NCBI RefSeq assembly: GCF_902170565.1
Contig: NZ_CABHXX010000008.1
Location: forward strand, 1-64,000
Reading direction: 5' to 3'
Origin: Yersinia thracica
GTDB taxonomy: Bacteria; Pseudomonadota; Gammaproteobacteria; Enterobacterales; Enterobacteriaceae
DNA: 64,000 bases
The position numbers and the translations under genes were made by a program. This document shows positions 59,062 to 64,000 of this stretch, piece after piece. The notes under the pieces were generated by a model. The model had not been told where the DNA came from and made no database searches. It was given only the letters and a program-made list of their open reading frames with translations. Position 1 is the stretch's first letter; each line of letters starts with the position of its first letter.

Positions 59062-61200
59062 TCAGCCCAGTTGTCCGTTCGCCAAATGCTTAACGCGGCG
59101 CTTCACTTCTTCCTGCTTACCGGCGTTAAAGGGCCGCGCATCCGGGCTGCCCAAATAACCGCACACCCGGCGGGTGACCGACACTTTCGACGGCTCATGA
59201 TTACCACATTTCGGGCAAGTGAAACCCTTGCTGGTGCAGGAGAATTCGCCGGTAAAACCGCATTCATAACATTCATCAATCGGCGTATTGGTGCCGTAAT
59301 AAGGCACTCGGCTGTAGCTGTAATCCCAGACATCCTCCAGCGCTCTGAGGTTGTGCTGCAAGTTCGGGTATTCGCCGTAACAAATGAAACCGCCGTTAGC
59401 CAATGGTGGATAAGGTGCTTCGAAGTCCAGCTTGTCATACGGGTTAACTTTCTTTTCAACATCCAGATGGAAGCTGTTGGTGTAATAGCCTTTGTCGGTG
59501 ACACCCTCGACTACGCCAAATTCTGCGGTATCCAGGCGGCAGAAGCGGTCACACAGGTTTTCACTTGGCGTGCTGTACAAACTAAAGGCGTAGCCGGTTT
59601 CTTCTTTCCAGTTATCAGTGGCTTGTCTCATGCGTTCGACGATAGCCACGCCTTTTTCACGTAATTTTTCGTCATCAAAGACATGTGCCTGATGACCAAA
59701 CAGGGCATTAACTGTTTCATGAATACCAATAAAGCCCAGAGAGATAGATGCACGGCCATTTTTAAAGATTTCTGAAATATTATCATCCGCTTGCAAGCGC
59801 ACCCCACAGGCTCCCTCCATATAGAGGATAGGTGCCACGCGGGCTTTGATCCCTTCCAGACGTGCAATGCGGGTCATCAGGGCTTTCTTGGCTAACAACA
59901 GGCGCTCATCCAGCAATTGCCAGAATTTTTCTTCATCGCCCTGGGCTTCCAATGCAATACGCGGCAGGTTAAGACTAATCACTCCAAGATTGTTGCGGCC
60001 ATCGTGGATTTGCTTGCCATCTTCTTCATACACCCCCAAGAAGCTGCGGCAACCCATGGGCGTTTTGAAAGAGCCAGTAACTTTAACCACTTGATCATAA
60101 TTGAGAATGTCCGGATACATGCGCTTGGTTGCGCACTCCAGCGCCAACTGTTTGATATCGTAGTTGGCATCGCCAAATTTATGGTTCAGACCATCACGGA
60201 TAGCAAAAACCAGTTTCGGGAACACCGCGGTTTTGCGATTTTTGCCCAAACCGGCAATGCGATTACGCAGAATCGCCTGCTGAATCATGCGCGATTGCCA
60301 GCTAGTGCCCAGCCCGAAGCCGAAAGTGACAAACGGCGTCTGACCATTGGCGGTATGCAGGGTATTGACTTCATATTCCAGTGATTGGAATGCGTCATAG
60401 CACTCTTTTTCAGTGCGCGACATAGCATAACCGGCGGCATCGGGGATCTGCCACTCTTCGGCGACAGCCTTATGTTTGTTAAAGCTTTCAGTGACAAATG
60501 GCGCAAGGACTTCATCAATACGGTTGATGGTTGTGCCGCCATAAATATGGCTGGCGACCTGCGCAATAATCTGAGCGGTCACAGCGGTGGCGGTAGAAAT
60601 GGATTTTGGCGGCTCAATTTCCGCGTTACCCATTTTAAAGCCCTGTGTCAGCATGCCATCAAGGTCAATCAGCATGCAGTTAAACATTGGGAAGAATGGC
60701 GCGTAATCCAGGTCATGATAGTGAATTTCACCCCGTTCATGAGCCAAGACCACATCCCGTGGCAAAATATGTTGTTTGGCGTAATGTTTCGCGACAATAC
60801 CGGCCAGCAGATCCCGCTGAGTGGGGATGACTTTGCTGTCTTTATTGGCATTTTCGTTCAGCAGCGCTTGGTTACTTTGCTCTACCAGACCGCGAATTTC
60901 CTGATTTAGGCGACCACGTAGTTCGCGCGAGATATCCCGGTCATGGCGATACTCGATATAAGCTCGGGCGAGTTGCTTATATTGACCGGCCATCAGTTGG
61001 TTTTCTACCGCAGTTTGGATGTCGCGGATATCAACTTTCGGCTGGTTCTCCATCGTCTGAGCGACCACACGAGCAACAGTTGCACAATAATCTACGTCTA
61101 CCACGCCAACCGCCAGCGCTGCGCGCTCGACCGCTTCCTTGATTCGCACCTCATCAAAAGGTACCTGACAACCGTCCCGTTTAATCACTACTGTTTTCAC
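59062..61200 (-). CDS. nrdD: Anaerobic ribonucleoside-triphosphate reductase NrdD
   Basis: A 712-residue class III ribonucleotide reductase. The N-terminal ATP-cone (MKTVVIKRDGCQVPFDEVRI) senses dATP/ATP. Active-site cysteines lie in the barrel. Near the C-terminus the zinc site CYECG ... CPKCG is followed by the glycyl-radical loop RRVCGYLGSP. It makes dNTPs during anaerobic growth. The upstream region carries two NrdR-type boxes and a cluster of DnaA boxes. Confidence 0.98.
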   Translation of the reverse strand: MKTVVIKRDGCQVPFDEVRIKEAVERAALAVGVVDVDYCATVARVVAQTMENQPKVDIRDIQTAVENQLMAGQYKQLARAYIEYRHDRDISRELRGRLNQEIRGLVEQSNQALLNENANKDSKVIPTQRDLLAGIVAKHYAKQHILPRDVVLAHERGEIHYHDLDYAPFFPMFNCMLIDLDGMLTQGFKMGNAEIEPPKSISTATAVTAQIIAQVASHIYGGTTINRIDEVLAPFVTESFNKHKAVAEEWQIPDAAGYAMSRTEKECYDAFQSLEYEVNTLHTANGQTPFVTFGFGLGTSWQSRMIQQAILRNRIAGLGKNRKTAVFPKLVFAIRDGLNHKFGDANYDIKQLALECATKRMYPDILNYDQVVKVTGSFKTPMGCRSFLGVYEEDGKQIHDGRNNLGVISLNLPRIALEAQGDEEKFWQLLDERLLLAKKALMTRIARLEGIKARVAPILYMEGACGVRLQADDNISEIFKNGRASISLGFIGIHETVNALFGHQAHVFDDEKLREKGVAIVERMRQATDNWKEETGYAFSLYSTPSENLCDRFCRLDTAEFGVVEGVTDKGYYTNSFHLDVEKKVNPYDKLDFEAPYPPLANGGFICYGEYPNLQHNLRALEDVWDYSYSRVPYYGTNTPIDECYECGFTGEFSCTSKGFTCPKCGNHEPSKVSVTRRVCGYLGSPDARPFNAGKQEEVKRRVKHLANGQLG

Positions 61201-61230
61201 GATGTCGCTCCTGTATCCTGCCGCGTAGGA

Positions 61231-61311
61231 TTATCAACAATACAATCTTATCCACAAGGCAACCCGCAGCACATAAGGGCTGCGAGGGGGTGTGGATGAT
61301 TTTGTGGATAA
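61231..61311. promoter_or_regulatory. Cluster of four DnaA-box-like 9-mers upstream of nrdD
   Basis: TTATCCACA occurs perfectly at 61248-61256 and, on the minus strand, at 61303-61311. One-mismatch versions are at 61231-61239 (TTATCAACA) and 61291-61299 (TCATCCACA on the minus strand). Confidence 0.65.
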
Positions 61312-61327
61312 CTACTACATATAGGTG
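61312..61327. promoter_or_regulatory. NrdR box 1
   Basis: CTACTACATATAGGTG resembles the NrdR consensus ACACTATATATAGTGT in its central AT block; it lies 31 bases, about three helical turns, from box 2. Confidence 0.65.
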
Positions 61328-61342
61328 TTTCACTCAACATAA

Positions 61343-61358
61343 GCACTATATATAGGTG
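61343..61358. promoter_or_regulatory. NrdR box 2
   Basis: GCACTATATATAGGTG matches the NrdR consensus through CACTATATATAG. Together with box 1 it forms the usual pair. Confidence 0.75.
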
Positions 61359-61469
61359 GTGGTAAACAAGTTTGACTTAGGACAAGGAAAGCGGCGTTAG
61401 GTTACTCCCTGTTCATAGCACTTAAAAATAGGCATTTTTATGCCGATTTCTTGCACAAAACGACATGAG

Positions 61470-62378
61470 TCAGAGATTCTGTGGGCGGAAATGCTCAAGC
61501 AGAAAATCGACCCAAACTCGCACCCGCGAAGGTAAATCAGCAGAGGCATAATAAAGCCACAGGGGAACCGGCGCGGGCCAGTCATTAGCTAACACTGGCA
61601 CCAAACTACCGTCGGCAAAATGGGGTTCTGCATGCCACTGTGCCACATAGGTTATTCCCATATCGGCCAGCGCAGCATTCATTAATACCTCGGGTTGTGA
61701 AATCACCAAACGGCCCGATGGCTCAATAGACTGCACTTCATTATTGTGTTGCAGCAGCCATTTAACTATTCGGCCTGTTGATGGGTTGCGGTGTAGCAAA
61801 CACTGATGTTGATAGAGATCCTGCGGGCTGCTGGGGGTGCCATAGCGCGCCAGATAAGCGGGGCTGGCTGCCAGCACCATTTGCATTGGGTAAAACTGAC
61901 GGGCAATCAAGCGACTATCGGGATCAATATGGGTGCCGATCCCCACATCAAATCCTTCTCCGACCAAATTAACCACTCTGGCCTCCAGTGAGAGATCTAA
62001 ATCAATCAGCGGATAGCGCGCCATAAATTCGGGAATCAGCGGCATTAATCGTTGGCGGCCAAAACCGGGGATTAAACTGACCCGAACCGTGCCGCTGGGA
62101 TGTTGTTCATCATTGCGTGCTGTGTCCAGAGTGTGTGAAAGCGCCTGCCAAAGGGGGGCAACCCGCGCTAATAAGGTTTTACCCTCATCAGTCAGCACCA
62201 CGCTATGGGTATTGCGTTGAAACAGGCGCAGCGCCAATTTTTCTTCTAGCACGCGGATATTCTTACTGACAGCGGCGGGGGTGACTCCTAATTGGCGGGC
62301 GGCGACAGAAAAATTCTCGCTTTGGGCGGCGCTTAGAAATGCGGGCAATAAACGGTGAATATCAACAGGCAGCGACAT
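61470..62378 (-). CDS. LysR-family transcriptional regulator
   Basis: A 302-residue LysR regulator. The N-terminal HTH has SENFSVAARQLGVTPAAVSKNIRVLEEKLALRLFQRN; only AARQLGVTPAAVSK is needed to identify it. The rest is a periplasmic-binding-like effector domain of the CrgA/AaeR-like group. It is divergent from the quinone-reductase-like gene at 62481, 102 bases away, the usual arrangement of a LysR regulator with its target. Effector unknown. Confidence 0.93.
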   Translation of the reverse strand: MSLPVDIHRLLPAFLSAAQSENFSVAARQLGVTPAAVSKNIRVLEEKLALRLFQRNTHSVVLTDEGKTLLARVAPLWQALSHTLDTARNDEQHPSGTVRVSLIPGFGRQRLMPLIPEFMARYPLIDLDLSLEARVVNLVGEGFDVGIGTHIDPDSRLIARQFYPMQMVLAASPAYLARYGTPSSPQDLYQHQCLLHRNPSTGRIVKWLLQHNNEVQSIEPSGRLVISQPEVLMNAALADMGITYVAQWHAEPHFADGSLVPVLANDWPAPVPLWLYYASADLPSRVRVWVDFLLEHFRPQNL

Positions 62379-62480
62379 GGGTTGATACCTTAGATTGAAA
62401 TTGATGTGACAGATAACAGCCTACACTGACGGCACTGAAAATGAAAAGATAGCGTTATTAAACCTGTTGGAGAATGTGTT

Positions 62481-63005
62481 ATGCCGCGTATTTTAGTGTT
62501 GACAGCCCATCGTAAGCCGGATGAATCCCGTATCAACCACCGGTTAATAGAGACCCTTCGCCCGCTACCGAATCTCACTGTGCATGAGCTGATTCGTGAG
62601 TATCCGGATTTTCACATTGATGTGGCGCGTGAACAGCAACTACTGGAATCCCATGATGTGATTGTGATGATGTTTCCGTTTTACTGGTATAGCTCACCGG
62701 CCATTTTAAGTGAATGGCAGGACGCGGTGTTAACTTACGGCTTTGCTTATGGCAGTAGCGGGGACAAATTGCGCGGCAAGCCATTGCAACTGGTGGTGTC
62801 GACCGGTGGCAATGAACAGGCTTACAGCTCACAGGGTTATAACCGTTACCCGGCCTTGGATTTGTTATTGCCCTTCCACGCAATGGCCAATATGACGGGC
62901 ATGGATTTCCTCCCGCCATTGTTGGTGCAAGGAGCCAATGCCATGGAGGAGGAAACTCTGGATCGCTATGTTCAGGATGTGGTGGCGGTGATTAAAGGGT
63001 TTTAG
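62481..63005 (+). CDS. NAD(P)H oxidoreductase of the flavodoxin-fold/KefF-like family
   Basis: A 174-residue protein of the NQO1/KefF/YwrO group. RILVLTAHRKPDESRINHRL is the FMN phosphate-binding start; MMFPFYWYSSPAILSEWQDAVLTYGFAYG is the family signature (in it, FPFYWYSSPA is the most diagnostic part), and STGGNEQAYS follows. Likely a soluble FMN-dependent quinone or azo reductase. Probably controlled by the divergent LysR gene. It is not next to a KefC potassium channel gene here. Confidence 0.88.
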   Translation: MPRILVLTAHRKPDESRINHRLIETLRPLPNLTVHELIREYPDFHIDVAREQQLLESHDVIVMMFPFYWYSSPAILSEWQDAVLTYGFAYGSSGDKLRGKPLQLVVSTGGNEQAYSSQGYNRYPALDLLLPFHAMANMTGMDFLPPLLVQGANAMEEETLDRYVQDVVAVIKGF

Positions 63006-63107
63006 TTGATGGTATTGTGCGTGTACAAATTTAGTATAAATTTGATATTTCGCTGAGCGGATGTTAGCTTGCTTGAAGCATGATTGGCAATTGAAGGAGA
63101 AATGACT

Positions 63108-63377
63108 ATGGCCACCACAATGTCTCAAAAAGCAGCGAGAGAGGGGCTGGGATCGCCTGAACTTTTTGACGGTGGCGTTTTCGTCACAAAAAATGGCGTT
63201 GCTGAGCTGTTTGTCCAACCCGCAGCAGAAAGGGAGGCGGAGATGAGGGAACGTCATCTTGAGCGCCAATCAAATGCCCTGCTGAAGCTGGTTATGTTGG
63301 CTAAACAGGATATTAAAAACCAGCAAGGGATGTCACCGGAAGAAACGCTAAGAAAGCTGTGTGCTGCGCGCAAGTAA
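63108..63377 (+). CDS. Phd/YefM-like antitoxin
   Basis: An 89-residue protein beginning MATTMSQKAAREGLG with the Phd/YefM-like strand VFVTKNGVAELFVQ and a long charged C-terminal helix. AAGGAG lies 8 bases before the ATG at 63108; the ATG at 63102 would be too close to it. It precedes a RelE/ParE-type gene by 18 bases. The Phd/YefM assignment rests on the strand motif and the partner, so it is moderate. Confidence 0.75.
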   Translation: MATTMSQKAAREGLGSPELFDGGVFVTKNGVAELFVQPAAEREAEMRERHLERQSNALLKLVMLAKQDIKNQQGMSPEETLRKLCAARK

Positions 63378-63395
63378 ATAATATTGAGGTTAGGA

Positions 63396-63725
63396 ATGCC
63401 CCAAATAATTATATCACCGGCAGCAGAATGGACTCTTAAGGACATCGAATCTTTTAAAAGCGGCACTATGGGGGCCGTCGAGGCTGGGGAGTTTGTTGAT
63501 AATTTATTGATATCGTCAATAACAGCAATCAATGAAGATCCGGCCCGCTATCGTTTTAACTCAATGCTATCAGATAGCGGTGTGCAATTGCGTGAGCGGC
63601 TGGATCCCGACAGTGAGTACCGCGTCATCTATGACTATGACGGGCAAACAGTGGAAATACTGGCTTTTGTCAGTATGAAACAAGATTTGGAACGGGTTCT
63701 TTACCGCTATCTTATGTTTCGATAG
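63396..63725 (+). CDS. RelE/ParE-family toxin
   Basis: A 109-residue protein. The family pattern is EYRVIYDYDGQTVEILAFV followed by RVLYRYL, typical of ParE/RelE C-terminal strands. Opening IIISPAAEWTLKDIESF is also typical. The ATG at 63396 has GAGG 6 bases ahead; the TTG at 63384 is rejected. It is downstream of its antitoxin, the usual order. Whether it poisons gyrase or cuts mRNA cannot be told. Confidence 0.82.
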   Translation: MPQIIISPAAEWTLKDIESFKSGTMGAVEAGEFVDNLLISSITAINEDPARYRFNSMLSDSGVQLRERLDPDSEYRVIYDYDGQTVEILAFVSMKQDLERVLYRYLMFR

Positions 63726-63780
63726 CATTCTGCACCCGGTTTTGCCGGGGACTGAATGACCTTTGTTGTCCTATAAAGTG

Positions 63781-64000
63781 CTACCCCATAAAATGTTCCG
63801 CTAACTCAAGATCCCGCCGCGTAAACTCCCTCACAATCTTCCCACTTTCCATCATGGCTGCGCGCTCGGACATATGTGCGACCACATCACTGTCGTGGCT
63901 GACCAACAAATAAGTCATGCCGTGTTCGCGTTTCAAGTGATTGAGTAGGTTGAGAATTTCCGCCTGAACTGACATATCTAATGCTGAGGTCGGCTCATCC
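63781..64000 (-). CDS. ABC transporter ATPase (peptide/nickel type), 3' fragment
   Basis: The last 72 residues of an ATPase cut by the window edge. The fragment opens at Walker B/D-loop [16 protein letters not shown], then switch His [11 protein letters not shown]. This is typical of DppD/DppF/OppD-type ATPases. It is not one of the phn transporter genes. The 5' part lies outside the window. Confidence 0.85.
   Translation of the reverse strand, partial: DEPTSALDMSVQAEILNLLNHLKREHGMTYLLVSHDSDVVAHMSERAAMMESGKIVREFTRRDLELAEHFMG

Noticed and set aside
59071-59664. 197-codon plus-strand ORF inside nrdD
   Set aside because: Shadow of the highly conserved nrdD coding sequence.
61360-61469. Possible FNR site upstream of nrdD
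   Set aside because: Only a TTGAC-like fragment is present; no TTGAT-N4-ATCAA palindrome.

Overview
The window is a chromosomal segment of a member of the Enterobacterales, most likely a Yersinia species outside the pestis group. The evidence is moderate GC, E. coli-like gene order with near-identical housekeeping proteins, basRS placed between obgE and dacB, metY placed directly after leuU-type tRNA-Leu, and two copies of an ERIC-like dispersed intergenic repeat of the kind common in Yersinia. The species cannot be fixed from the sequence alone. No insertion sequence, rRNA operon or CRISPR array was seen.

Region 1 (1-9.7 kb): a Ner-like regulator (sfsB) divergent from a small Mu-repressor-like protein, then ispB divergent from rplU-rpmA-yhbE-obgE, a dacB-basR-basS cluster on the minus strand, greA and yhbY. 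Region 2 (9.8-28.1 kb) is a conserved information-processing block: rlmE-ftsH-folP-glmM-secG, tRNA-Leu(GAG), initiator tRNA metY, rimP-nusA-infB-rbfA-truB-rpsO-pnp-nlpI-yrbN-deaD. It carries identifiable promoters, three successive terminators between metY and rimP, the RNase III-type hairpin of the pnp leader, and the 26-codon yrbN that overlaps the deaD start.

Region 3 (28.1-32.8 kb) holds yhbW, the oxygen-independent ubiquinone genes ubiV-ubiU (minus) divergent from ubiT-yhbS, and yhbQ. In E. coli yhbQ lies beside yhbP; here about 14 kb separates them. That accessory segment (32.9-46.9 kb) has two parts. One is the inducible ornithine decarboxylase/putrescine antiporter operon speF-potE, with its 34-codon ornithine-sensing leader speFL, which is too short for routine gene calling. 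The other is a probable uronate-polysaccharide utilisation locus: a secreted alginate-lyase-superfamily enzyme and a cytosolic heparinase II/III-like enzyme on the minus strand, divergent from a solute-binding protein, two permeases, an ATPase and a second, cytosolic alginate-lyase-superfamily enzyme. The logic is periplasmic cleavage, ABC import, then cytosolic cleavage. The divergent promoter region contains CRP-like sites.

Region 4 (46.9-50.4 kb) resumes the E. coli synteny with yhbP and yraR, separated by an unrecognised 329-residue protein whose upstream region has a near-consensus CRP site and a long palindrome. Region 5 (50.4-58.3 kb) is a tightly overlapping carbon-phosphorus lyase operon, phnFGHIJKLMNP, without phnCDE or phnO. 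Region 6 (58.5-64 kb) has the anaerobic ribonucleotide reductase nrdDG with NrdR boxes and a cluster of DnaA boxes upstream, a LysR regulator divergent from a flavodoxin-fold quinone reductase, a Phd/YefM-RelE/ParE-type toxin-antitoxin pair, and the 3' end of a peptide-type ABC ATPase cut by the window edge.

The first 200 bases hold no gene that can be supported.
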